Shown piece after piece: positions 50,549-58,391 of a DNA stretch of 64,000 nt. This stretch comes from Streptomyces sp. CCM_MD2014 (GTDB lineage: Bacteria > Actinomycetota > Actinomycetes > Streptomycetales > Streptomycetaceae). Every line of letters begins with the position of its first letter. The first letter of the stretch is position 1. A program made the translations under genes and the position numbers. Where the stretch lies: assembly GCF_000772045.1 (NCBI RefSeq), contig NZ_CP009754.1:7874001-7938000 (forward strand). The letters are read 5' to 3'. The notes under the pieces were generated by a model. The model ran no database searches and was not told where the DNA came from. It worked only from the letters and a program-made list of their open reading frames with translations.

Positions 50549-52621
50549 CTAGCGACGGCTCCGTACCAGCAGGTACAGGAAGTACGGCGTACCGATCACG
50601 GCCGTCATGAGACCGGCGCCGAGCTGGGCCGGGGCGATGACCGTGCGGCCGATGAGGTCGGCGGCGCAGACGAGGACGGCGCCCAGCAGGACCGCCACCG
50701 GCACGACCCGCACGTGCCGCCGGCCCACGAGGGCGCGCGCCGCGTGCGGAGCCACCAGCCCGACGAACCCGATCGTGCCCGCGCAGGCCACCGCGGTCGC
50801 GCTGAGGACGACGCTCATCACCAGGAAGCCGAGGCGCCCCGGAGCCAGCCGCAGGCCGAGCAGGCGCGGCGTGTCCTCGTCCAGCGAGATCAGGTCCAGC
50901 TCGGTGCGCCGGGCGACGGCCACACCGATGCCGACGACCAGGGCCAGCGCGACCGGCACGACGTCCGGCATGGTCCGCCCGTAGGTCGAACCCGACAGCC
51001 AGGTCAGCGCCTTGGTCGCGTTGAACGGGTCGGTGAGCACGATCAGCAGACTGATCAGCGCCGCCGTCCCCGAGGCCACGCCGATCCCGACGAGGACCAG
51101 CCGGTTCTGCCGGAAACCGCCCCGGGCGGCGAGCCCGAAGACGAGGACCGCGGTGACCGCGGACCCCGCGAACGCCGCTCCCGCGACGCCCCACGTTCCG
51201 GCGGCCGGCACGGTGGTCACGAAGATCACGGCCCCCAGCGCGCCACCGCCGGTCACGCCGAGGACGTTCGGCTCGGCGAGCGGATTGCGCGTGACGGCCT
51301 GCACGAGCGTGCCCGCCAGGGCGAGCGCCGCCCCCGCGCCCAGAGCGGCGAGCACCCGCGGCACCCGCGTGTCCAGCACGAAGGAGACGGCGCGCCCGGC
51401 CCGCCCCTGGGCCCAGTTGACGACGTCGCCGAGCAGCAGCTTGGTGTCGCCCACCAGCACGGCGGCGATCACGAGCCCGACCAGGACCACGACGAGGACC
51501 GCGACCGTGGCCAGGAACACTCCCCGCCCGGGCGTACGCAGCCGGTCCGGCGCCCCGGCCCCGGCGGTGTCCCGCACCCGGATGGCCATGGCGACCAGGA
51601 ACACGGCGCCGACCAGGCTGGTGACCACGCCCGTGGGCACGGACACCGCGCGGTCGCCGGCGACCAGCGCGCGCAGCAGCACGTCCGAACCCAGCACCAG
51701 GGCCGCGCCGGTGAGGGCGGCCGCGGGCATGGCGCCGCGGGAGCGGGTGAAGCCGCGGAACCTGCGGGCGAGCGGGCGCACCAGGGCGGGCGCGCACAGA
51801 CCGACGAAGCCGATGGGGCCGGCGAGCGTGACCGCGGCGGCGGACAGCAGTGCCGCGAGCACGACGACCGTGACCCGGGTGGCCCGGACCGGGACGCCGA
51901 GACCGCGCGCCGCGTCGTCGCCGAGGGTCAGCGCGTCCACCCGGCGGGCCGTCAGCATCAGCCCCGCCAGCCCGATCAGGGCGATCGGCAGCATCTGCAG
52001 GACGCCGTCGAAGCCGTTCTGGGCGATACTGCCCTGGTTCCACGCGTAGAGGCCCTCGGTCTGCTCCGGGAAGAGCAGCAGCAGGCCCTCCGTCATGGAG
52101 TTGAGGCCCAGCATCAGCGCGGTGCCCGCCAGCACCAGCCGGACGGTGCCCGTGCCGAGACCGGACAGGCCGAGCACGACGGCGGCCGCCGCGAGTCCGC
52201 CCGCGAAGGCGACGCCGGAGGAGGCGAGCATCGGCAGCGACACACCGGTCGCACCGGCCAGTCCCAGCGCCAGGTAGGAACCGGCGTTCACCGCGAGGGT
52301 GTCCGGGGAGGCGAGCACGTTGCGGCTGACCGCCTGGAGCACGGCGCCGGCCATGCCCAGGACGACGCCGACGAGGAGCCCCGCGGTCATCCGGGGCAGC
52401 CGGGAGGCGACGACGACGGACGCGTCGTCCGGGTCGGCGCGCCCGGTCAGGGCTTTGAAGACCTCGGACGGACCGACGGCGGCGGTGCCCTGCGTGATGT
52501 CGACGACGGCGAGGACGGCGACCAGCAGGACGATCCCGGCCGTCACCGCGGCCGCGCCCGACCGGGACGTGGGAACCGTCGCCGCCGGGGCAGCGGTGGG
52601 TTCGGTTGCGGTGACGGTCAT
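50549..52621 (-). CDS. Fused FecCD-type iron-siderophore ABC permease
   Basis: A 690-residue permease made of two FecCD domains in one chain, like FhuB, with about 20 membrane helices. The first half carries LAVNAGSYLALGLAGATG and GPIGFVGLCAPALVRPLARRFRG. The second repeats them as GVTGGGALGAVIFV and GTIGFVGLVAPHAARALVGRRHVR, which hold the ATPase-contact (EAA-like) loops. It is the third gene of the ATPase-binding protein-permease operon, 7 nt after the binding-protein stop. Import of a hydroxamate or other ferric siderophore is likely. Confidence 0.92.
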   Translation of the reverse strand: MTVTATEPTAAPAATVPTSRSGAAAVTAGIVLLVAVLAVVDITQGTAAVGPSEVFKALTGRADPDDASVVVASRLPRMTAGLLVGVVLGMAGAVLQAVSRNVLASPDTLAVNAGSYLALGLAGATGVSLPMLASSGVAFAGGLAAAAVVLGLSGLGTGTVRLVLAGTALMLGLNSMTEGLLLLFPEQTEGLYAWNQGSIAQNGFDGVLQMLPIALIGLAGLMLTARRVDALTLGDDAARGLGVPVRATRVTVVVLAALLSAAAVTLAGPIGFVGLCAPALVRPLARRFRGFTRSRGAMPAAALTGAALVLGSDVLLRALVAGDRAVSVPTGVVTSLVGAVFLVAMAIRVRDTAGAGAPDRLRTPGRGVFLATVAVLVVVLVGLVIAAVLVGDTKLLLGDVVNWAQGRAGRAVSFVLDTRVPRVLAALGAGAALALAGTLVQAVTRNPLAEPNVLGVTGGGALGAVIFVTTVPAAGTWGVAGAAFAGSAVTAVLVFGLAARGGFRQNRLVLVGIGVASGTAALISLLIVLTDPFNATKALTWLSGSTYGRTMPDVVPVALALVVGIGVAVARRTELDLISLDEDTPRLLGLRLAPGRLGFLVMSVVLSATAVACAGTIGFVGLVAPHAARALVGRRHVRVVPVAVLLGAVLVCAADLIGRTVIAPAQLGAGLMTAVIGTPYFLYLLVRSRR

Positions 52622-52628
52622 GGCCCCG

Positions 52629-53612
52629 CTACTTCGTCAGGGCGCCGACGACGGCGTCGATGTACGCCTCCATCGACCCGGGACCGCCGAACATCCAGAT
52701 GCCGTCGTCGAGCCGGTGCACGTCCCCGGCCTTCACGAACGGCAGGGACTTCCACACCGCGTTCTCGGCCAGCTCACCGGTGAACGGGGTGGCGCTCGGG
52801 TCCTCGTCGTTGCCGATGTAGGCGAACTGGGTGTCCTTCGGCAGCTTGGTCAGACCCTCGACGTCCGTGGTGCCGAGACCGTAGGCCTCGTCGCCCTTCA
52901 CCGTCCAGGCGTTCTTCAGACCGATAGCCTCGTTGACCTCACCGATGAGCGAGGTGGCCGTGTAGGGGCGGATCGAGACCTGGTTCGAGGCGACGTAGCC
53001 GTCGGCGAAGGCGAAGTCCTTGCCGGCCATCCCCGCGTCGGCCAGGGCCTTCTTGCCCTCGGCGACCTTGGCCTCGAAGTCCTCGCGCAGCGACTTCGCC
53101 CGGTCCGTGGTGCCGGTGGCCTTGGCGATGAGGTCGACGTTCGCCAGCATCCGGTCGATCTGACCGGTGCCGTCGGCGGACGTCACCTCGATCACCGGGG
53201 CGACCTCGCGCAGCTGCTTCACGGCGGCCGGGGTGAGGTCCGTGGTGGCGACGATGAGGTCGGGGGCGAGGGAGGCGACGGTGTCCATGCTCGGCTCGCC
53301 GCGGGTGCCGATGTCCTTCGGCTCGTTCTTCAGCGGAACGGCGCTGTCCCAGGTCTTGTAGCCCTTGACGTCCGCCACGCCGACCGGGTCGACGCCGAGC
53401 GAGACGAGGCTCTCGACGACGTTCCACTCGGTGGCGACGACCTTCTTGGCCGGCCCGTCGAGCTTCACCTCGGTGCCCTTGCCGTCCTTGAGCGTGATCG
53501 CCTCGGAGGCCTTCTTCTCCGTCTTGTCGGCGGCGGGTTCGGTGGTGCCGCAGGCGGCGAGGGTGAGCGCCGCGGCGGTGGTGGCGGCCGCGGTGAGCAG
53601 GAGGCGTCTCAT
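52629..53612 (-). CDS. Iron-siderophore substrate-binding lipoprotein
   Basis: A 327-residue lipoprotein. The signal MRRLLLTAAATTAAALTLAACGTTE has a lipobox (LAAC) for anchoring on the outer membrane face. The periplasmic-binding fold for iron compounds is seen in KKVVATEWNVVESLVSLGVDPVGVADVKGYKTWDS and LAPDLIVATTDLTPAAVKQLREVAPVIEV. ATG 53612 overlaps the ATPase stop by 4 nt. It supplies ferric siderophore to the fused permease. Confidence 0.93.
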   Translation of the reverse strand: MRRLLLTAAATTAAALTLAACGTTEPAADKTEKKASEAITLKDGKGTEVKLDGPAKKVVATEWNVVESLVSLGVDPVGVADVKGYKTWDSAVPLKNEPKDIGTRGEPSMDTVASLAPDLIVATTDLTPAAVKQLREVAPVIEVTSADGTGQIDRMLANVDLIAKATGTTDRAKSLREDFEAKVAEGKKALADAGMAGKDFAFADGYVASNQVSIRPYTATSLIGEVNEAIGLKNAWTVKGDEAYGLGTTDVEGLTKLPKDTQFAYIGNDEDPSATPFTGELAENAVWKSLPFVKAGDVHRLDDGIWMFGGPGSMEAYIDAVVGALTK

Positions 53613-54472
53613 GAGGTGGTGCCGAGCCTTTCGGGGGTTCGTATGTGGTGGCGGCCGATCGGGCGGGTGCGCAGCCGGCCGGTGAGGGGATCGGTGTCGA
53701 CCTCGATGCGGATGCCGTACACGGCGGTCAACCGCTCCGGCGTCAGTACGTCCTCCGGCGGGCCGTCGGCGACGATCCGGCCCGCTTCGAGAAGGGTGAT
53801 CCGGTCGGCGACGGCCGCCGCCTGGTCGAGGTCGTGCAGGACGACCCCGACGGCGATGCCGTGGTCGTCCGCCAGGTCGCGGATCAGGTCGAGCAGTTCG
53901 ACCTGGTAGCGCAGGTCGAGGTAGGTCGTGGGTTCGTCCAGGAGCAGTACGCCGGTCTCCTGGGCGAGACAGCTCGCCAGCCACACCCGCTGCAGCTGAC
54001 CGCCGGAGAGGTGGTCGGCGCCGCGGCCGGCGAGCTCGTCGACGCCGGTGAGCGCGAGCGCCCGGTCGACGGCGGCCGGGCCCTCGGGGTCGGGCCTCCC
54101 CCAGCGGCCCCGGTACGGATAGCGGCCGAACTCGACGACGTCCCGCACGGTCAGCCCGCCCGGCGTCGGCCGTCCCTGCGTCAGCAGGGCGACGTACCGC
54201 GAGAACTCACGGGACGTCAGCGCCAGCGCGTCGGTGCCGCCGTCGAGGTCGATCGTGGCGCTGCGGGCACGCTGCAGCCGGGCCACGGTCCGCAGCAGCG
54301 TCGACTTCCCACTGCCGTTGGGGCCGACCAGGACGGTCACTTCGCCGGGCTTGAGCCTGACACCCGCGTCGTGCACGACGTCCACGCCGTCGTAGGCGAC
54401 GGTCACGCCCGTCGCCGACAACTCGTGACCGCGCAGGCGCGGGGTACCGGCTGCGTCTTCAGCTGATCTCAC
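53609..54472 (-). CDS. Iron-siderophore ABC transporter ATPase
   Basis: A 287-residue ABC ATPase, first gene of the operon. Walker A is VGPNGSGKST, the signature is LSGGQLQRVW, Walker B is VLLLDEPTTYLD, and the H-loop is VLHDLDQAA. The FecE/FhuC-type opening GVTVAYDGVDVVHDAGVRLKPGE also fits. The GTG start at 54472 lies 7 nt from an iron box at 54480-54494, so expression should rise when iron is scarce. Confidence 0.94.
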   Translation of the reverse strand: MRSAEDAAGTPRLRGHELSATGVTVAYDGVDVVHDAGVRLKPGEVTVLVGPNGSGKSTLLRTVARLQRARSATIDLDGGTDALALTSREFSRYVALLTQGRPTPGGLTVRDVVEFGRYPYRGRWGRPDPEGPAAVDRALALTGVDELAGRGADHLSGGQLQRVWLASCLAQETGVLLLDEPTTYLDLRYQVELLDLIRDLADDHGIAVGVVLHDLDQAAAVADRITLLEAGRIVADGPPEDVLTPERLTAVYGIRIEVDTDPLTGRLRTRPIGRHHIRTPERLGTTS

Positions 54473-54479
54473 GTGGCGA

Positions 54480-54494
54480 AGGTTAGCCTAACCT
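54480..54494. promoter_or_regulatory. Iron box for the siderophore ABC operon
   Basis: AGGTTAGCCTAACCT is an exact 7+1+7 palindrome and matches the core of the IdeR/DmdR consensus TTAGGTTAG-G/C-CTAACCTAA. It lies immediately upstream of the ABC ATPase GTG, so the metal-loaded repressor would cover the promoter or start region. Confidence 0.85.
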
Positions 54495-54575
54495 AAAAAC
54501 TGCTGGTAGAGACGGGGCTCACACAGGCCTCGCGACGGCCGCTCCGCTCCCTCGTCCCTCGCCGGGGCGAAGAGC

Positions 54576-55139
54576 TCAACTCGCCGTCCAGGGCCGGGGT
54601 TTCCACAGGCCGGCCCGGTTCAGGGACATCGGGCAGTGGAGGTAGATCTCGTCGATCTCCAGGATCAGCGCGAGGTCCGGTCGCCTGCCGTCACGCGTCA
54701 TCGCGTCGAAGAAGGGCGCGTCGGTGAGGATGCGGGCCCGGCCGTTGACCCGCAGCACCTCCTTGCCGCCGGGGATCAGGTAGAGCAGGCCGGCGTGCGG
54801 ATTGTCGAGGATGTTGTGGAAGCTGTCCCCGCGCCGGTTGCCGGGCCGGTCGGGCAGGGCGAGGGTCCGGGAGTCGAGGACGTGGGTGAAGCCGGGTGCG
54901 TCGCCGCGCGGCGACACGTCGCAGTTGCCGCCCGCGTCGGAGGTCGCCAGGAGGCAGAAGGAGGAGCGGGCCAGGATGGCCCGGTCGTCGTCCGTGAGCC
55001 GGTCGTGGACCTTGTCGATGACGACGGGCCAGGGATCGCCCAGCAGTTCACGCAGTTGCGCGCGCGAGCCGAGCTCGACCCAGCCCTCCTCTGCGGTGGG
55101 GCCGGGGCCGGCGTCCGAAGATTGTTGCGTACTAAACAT
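54576..55139 (-). CDS. FMN-binding PPOX-type protein (MSMEG_1061-like), iron regulated
   Basis: A 187-residue split-barrel flavoprotein of the pyridoxamine-phosphate-oxidase-like superfamily. The pattern SFCLLATSDAGGNCDVSPRGDAPGFTHVLD, RRGDSFHNILDNPHAGLLYLIPGGKEVLRVNGRARIL and EIDEIYLHCPMSLNRAGLW is that of the MSMEG_1061 family. The family probably binds FMN and may reduce a small molecule. It has its own iron box at 55149-55167, next to an iron-siderophore transporter, so a role in releasing iron from imported siderophore is worth considering. That is inference. Confidence 0.85.
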   Translation of the reverse strand: MFSTQQSSDAGPGPTAEEGWVELGSRAQLRELLGDPWPVVIDKVHDRLTDDDRAILARSSFCLLATSDAGGNCDVSPRGDAPGFTHVLDSRTLALPDRPGNRRGDSFHNILDNPHAGLLYLIPGGKEVLRVNGRARILTDAPFFDAMTRDGRRPDLALILEIDEIYLHCPMSLNRAGLWKPRPWTAS

Positions 55140-55148
55140 GGTCTGATC

Positions 55149-55167
55149 TTAGGTACGCCTTACCTAA
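55149..55167. promoter_or_regulatory. Iron box for the PPOX gene
   Basis: TTAGGTACGCCTTACCTAA has exact 7-nt complementary ends and the 19-bp length of IdeR/DmdR boxes. It is 9 nt upstream of the PPOX ATG at 55139. Confidence 0.85.
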
Positions 55168-55205
55168 CACCGGGCGTCGCCCTCGCAAACCCGGGAGAAC
55201 CGCTC

Positions 55206-56387
55206 TCAGAAGGCGTAACGGATCCGCAGCCAGGGCGCGTGAGCGGCGACCAGCGCACGGAGCCGGGCGACCGCCCCGCTCTTGACGTCCACGCGGTACC
55301 GCACGTTGCGCGCGCCGTTCTCGGAGCGCTTGGCCTCCTGGATCTCCGGCCGCCACAGCACCTCCTCGGCGCGCGGATGCCAGCCCAGATTGACCTCGTG
55401 CAGCTCCCGGTTGTGCGTCAGCATGATCACCTCGGCGGCGGCCTGCCGCTTGACGCGGTCCGGCAGGACGTCGTCGAGGTGCCGCAGCAACTCCGCCCAC
55501 GCCTCCTCCCAGCCCGGCCGCACCACCACGGGGGAGAGGTTGAAGTGCACCTCGTAGCCGGCGTCCAGGAAGTCGCCGGCCGCGGCGATCCGCTCGGCGA
55601 CCGGGGAGGTGCGCACGTCCAGCAGCCGGGAGTCGTCCGGCGGCATCAGCGAGAAGCGGATCCGGGTCCGGCCGCGCGGGTCGAGCGCCAGCAGATCGGG
55701 GTTGACGAACTTGGTCGCGAAGGACGCCTTCGCCGTCGGCCACCGCCCGAAGGCACGCACCAGGTCCGCGGTGTTGTCGCAGATCAGGGCGTCCACCGAG
55801 CAGTCGCCGTTCTCGCCGACGTCGTAGACCCAGGCCTCGGCGTCGCACTGGTTCGGCTCGCGCTTGGGCCCCAGCCGGGCGATGTGCCGGCCGAGGTGGG
55901 CGATGATCCGGTCGACGTTGGTGAAGACCGTGATCGGATTGGCGTAGCCCTTGCGGCGCGGCACGTAGCAGTAGGCGCAGGCCAGCGCGCAGCCGTTGGA
56001 GGCGCCCGGCGCGATCCAGTCCGCGGAGCGGCCGTTGGGGCGGGTGGTCAGCGTCTTGCGCTCGCCCAGGACGAGCGTCTCGCCCTTGACCCGCACCCAG
56101 CGCTCGACGTTGCCCTCGTTGCCGTGCAGGCCGGGGATGCCCCAGTGGGAGTCCACCTCGACCACCCGGGCCCCGGGGAACCGGGCGAGGATCTGCCGGC
56201 CGCGCGGGGAGGCGGCCGCCGCCGGCTCGGCGTGGATCTCCCGCACCGGCAGCAGCCTGCGGGCGGCGGCCGAGTCCCGGAAGCACGGTCCGGCCGCGGG
56301 CGCGGCGGCCGGCGGACCGGACACCAGGGCGTCGAGGCCGAACAGGGCGCCGGAGCCGTCGTCCGGCGCGGTGGACGGGTCGTGCAT
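55206..56387 (-). CDS. Spore photoproduct lyase-like radical SAM protein
   Basis: A 393-residue protein. ASNGCALACAYCYVPRRKGYANP carries the CxxxCxxC motif that binds the radical-SAM 4Fe-4S cluster. The overall pattern (RFSLMPPDDSRLLDVRTSPVAERI, VHFNLSPVVVRPGWEEAWAELL, and the C-terminal ARNVRYRVDVKS) fits the SplB/Rv2578c family, which in Bacillus repairs UV-made spore thymine dimers. The real substrate in this organism is unknown. I chose ATG 56387 (MHDPSTAPDD) because the upstream frame lacks the usual codon pattern. Confidence 0.86.
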   Translation of the reverse strand: MHDPSTAPDDGSGALFGLDALVSGPPAAAPAAGPCFRDSAAARRLLPVREIHAEPAAAASPRGRQILARFPGARVVEVDSHWGIPGLHGNEGNVERWVRVKGETLVLGERKTLTTRPNGRSADWIAPGASNGCALACAYCYVPRRKGYANPITVFTNVDRIIAHLGRHIARLGPKREPNQCDAEAWVYDVGENGDCSVDALICDNTADLVRAFGRWPTAKASFATKFVNPDLLALDPRGRTRIRFSLMPPDDSRLLDVRTSPVAERIAAAGDFLDAGYEVHFNLSPVVVRPGWEEAWAELLRHLDDVLPDRVKRQAAAEVIMLTHNRELHEVNLGWHPRAEEVLWRPEIQEAKRSENGARNVRYRVDVKSGAVARLRALVAAHAPWLRIRYAF

Positions 56388-56545
56388 GAGGGCTCCGTGA
56401 CGAGGACGCGGCAGTGACCGGGCGGATCCGCCACGGTCCGGTACCTCCACTGTACGAAGCGCCCGGCACCTCCCGGTCGTGTCACGCCGCCCTTCGGGGG
56501 CATACGTGCTGCACGGCACCGCCCCGGTGCCGCCGATCCGAAGGG

Positions 56546-56731
56546 ATGTGCACCGTGCTCGCCATCGTCGCGGCTGTTCTGTTCCTCCTCGCCTGGCTGA
56601 TCAACGCGGCGGAGGTGTCGACCAACGACGTCTTCACCTCCACCAACGTGATGCTCATCGGCCTCGCCCTGCTGGCCCTGCACGTCGCCGGAATCGGCGG
56701 CGGCTGGGCGACGCGCGGACGCCGCCGCTGA
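56546..56731 (+). CDS. Small two-helix membrane protein
   Basis: A 61-residue protein, mostly hydrophobic: TVLAIVAAVLFLLAWLINAAEV and NVMLIGLALLALHVAGIGGGW form two helices, with a basic end TRGRRR. ATG 56546 follows GAAGGG; GTG 56555 is an alternative start. Function unknown. It is divergent from the radical SAM gene and convergent with the methyltransferase. Confidence 0.6.
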   Translation: MCTVLAIVAAVLFLLAWLINAAEVSTNDVFTSTNVMLIGLALLALHVAGIGGGWATRGRRR

Positions 56732-56759
56732 GCCCGCGTGGCGGCCGGACCCGCGCCGG

Positions 56760-57551
56760 TCAGGGAATGCGCGCCACGCCCGCGTAGATCCCGCTCTCTT
56801 CCGGCGCGGGTGGCTGAAGGCCCTCGCCGAACCACTCGGTGGCGGTGACCAGGCCGGGCGGCACCAGTTCGAGGCCGTCGAAGAAGCGGGCGACCTCGGC
56901 CCGGGTGCGGAAGCCCAGCCGGATGCCGCCCTTGGCGTACTGGGCGATCACCTGCTCCGCCAGCTCGGGGAAGAGGTCGATCGCGGCGTGCGACAGGACC
57001 AGGTGGCTGCCGGAGGGAAGCGTCTCCACCAGCCCCCGCACGATCCCGTGGGCGTCCTGGTCGTCCGGGACGAAGTGCATGAGGGCGATCAGCGACAGCG
57101 CGATCGGCCGGTCGAAGTCCAGGATCCCGCGGGCGTGCCGCACGATCTCGTCCGGCTCGCGGACGTCGGCCTGGATGTAGTCCGTGGCCCCCTCGGGGCT
57201 GCTCACCAGCAGCGCCTCCGCGTGCCGCAGCACGATCGGGTCGTTGTCGGCGTAGACGACCCGGGCCGTCGGCACCGTCCGCTGGACGATCTGGTGCAGG
57301 TTGGGCTCGGTCGGGATGCCCGTGCCGATGTCCAGGAACTGGTCGATGCCCCGCGCGGCGAGGTGCGCCACCGCGCGGTTCATGAACGCGCGGTTCTGCC
57401 GCGCCGCGTCCCGCGCCTCGGGCGGCAGCGTCTCGCCCACCGCCTCGTCGACCGGGTAGTTGTCCTTGCCGCCCAGCAGCCAGTCGTAGACACGCGCGGG
57501 GTGGGCCCGGCCGGTGTCGATGTGGGGAGGCTGGGAATGGTCCGTCGTCAT
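56760..57551 (-). CDS. SAM-dependent methyltransferase (PF04672/DUF574 type)
   Basis: A 263-residue methyltransferase of the large Streptomyces DUF574 group. HPARVYDWLLGGKDNYPVDEAVGE is its signature, followed by FLDIGTGIPTEPNLHQIVQ (SAM motif I), VVYADNDPIVLRHAEALL and DFDRPIALSLIALMHFVPDD. The substrate of this family is unknown. ATG 57551 (MTTDHSQPPH) is chosen because upstream sequence in this frame lacks coding character. It is not clearly part of an operon. Confidence 0.9.
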   Translation of the reverse strand: MTTDHSQPPHIDTGRAHPARVYDWLLGGKDNYPVDEAVGETLPPEARDAARQNRAFMNRAVAHLAARGIDQFLDIGTGIPTEPNLHQIVQRTVPTARVVYADNDPIVLRHAEALLVSSPEGATDYIQADVREPDEIVRHARGILDFDRPIALSLIALMHFVPDDQDAHGIVRGLVETLPSGSHLVLSHAAIDLFPELAEQVIAQYAKGGIRLGFRTRAEVARFFDGLELVPPGLVTATEWFGEGLQPPAPEESGIYAGVARIP

Positions 57552-57664
57552 GGCAGGCTCCGTGGTCCGGGAGGTGACGCTCCGCCGCAGTTTTCGATCA
57601 TCGTACTGCCGTGTCACCGCACCATGTGCCCGGCGGACGGGGGAAGTTGCCGTCCCCCCTCGGC

Positions 57665-58306
57665 TCACCCGGTCTGGTGGCGCATGGTGCGCGGCGGACG
57701 GTAGGACCACTCGCGGTCGGCGTCGGTGATTTCGCGCAGCACCCGGGCCGGGGTCCCGGCGACGACCGTCATCGGCGGCACGTGTGCCGTCACCACGCTG
57801 CCCGCGCCGACCACCGACCCCCGGCCGACGGTCACGCCGGGCATGATCAGCGCGCCGGCCCCGATCCACACGTCGTCCTCGATGCGCACCGGCGCGGAGA
57901 ACTGCGTGCCGTCCCTGCGCAGGTCCGGGTGGACGGGATGGCCGGTCGTGCTGATCGTCACGTGCGGGGCGAACATCACCCGGTTCCCGACGAAGACCTC
58001 GACGTCGTCGACGAGGGTGAGGCCGAAGTTGGCGTACACGTCGTCGCCCAGGTGCGTACGGCTGCCGTAGGCCACGTGCAGCGGCGGCTCGATCCACACC
58101 CCCGCGCCCAGCGAGGCGAACGTCTCCTCCAGCAGCGCCCGGCGTCCCTCCTCCTCCCGCGCGCCGGTCCGGTTGTAGGCGTCGGCCAGCTCCTTGCCGC
58201 GCAGCCGCTCCTCGGCCATGCCCTCCAGGCCCGGGGCGCCGTCCGAGTAGAGCTCCGTCGCCGCCATCCTGCGGCGGACCTCCCGCTCACGGGGGTCGGT
58301 GGTCAT
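57665..58306 (-). CDS. Sugar O-acetyltransferase (maltose acetyltransferase family)
   Basis: A 213-residue left-handed beta-helix acetyltransferase with an N-terminal Maa domain ([32 protein letters not shown]). Hexapeptide repeats run from about 95 to 190, and the catalytic His is in [40 protein letters not shown] is the active-site wall. It transfers acetyl groups from acetyl-CoA to the 6-OH of sugars such as maltose or galactosides. ATG 58306 has GAGGAGA upstream. Proximity to the galactoside locus may be meaningful. Confidence 0.92.
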   Translation of the reverse strand: MTTDPREREVRRRMAATELYSDGAPGLEGMAEERLRGKELADAYNRTGAREEEGRRALLEETFASLGAGVWIEPPLHVAYGSRTHLGDDVYANFGLTLVDDVEVFVGNRVMFAPHVTISTTGHPVHPDLRRDGTQFSAPVRIEDDVWIGAGALIMPGVTVGRGSVVGAGSVVTAHVPPMTVVAGTPARVLREITDADREWSYRPPRTMRHQTG

Positions 58307-58337
58307 GCGGTCTCCTCGTGTCGTGTCGATGGACCGC

Positions 58338-58377
58338 GGCCCCGCCCGCGCCCGCGTGCGGCCGCGCGGACGGGGCC
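58338..58377 (-). terminator. Stem-loop downstream of the GH30 gene
   Basis: A 13-bp stem (58338-58350 with 58365-58377, one mismatch) and a 14-nt loop, starting 14 nt beyond the GH30 stop and before the acetyltransferase gene. Confidence 0.6.
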
Positions 58378-58391
58378 GCCGTCAGGGGAAG

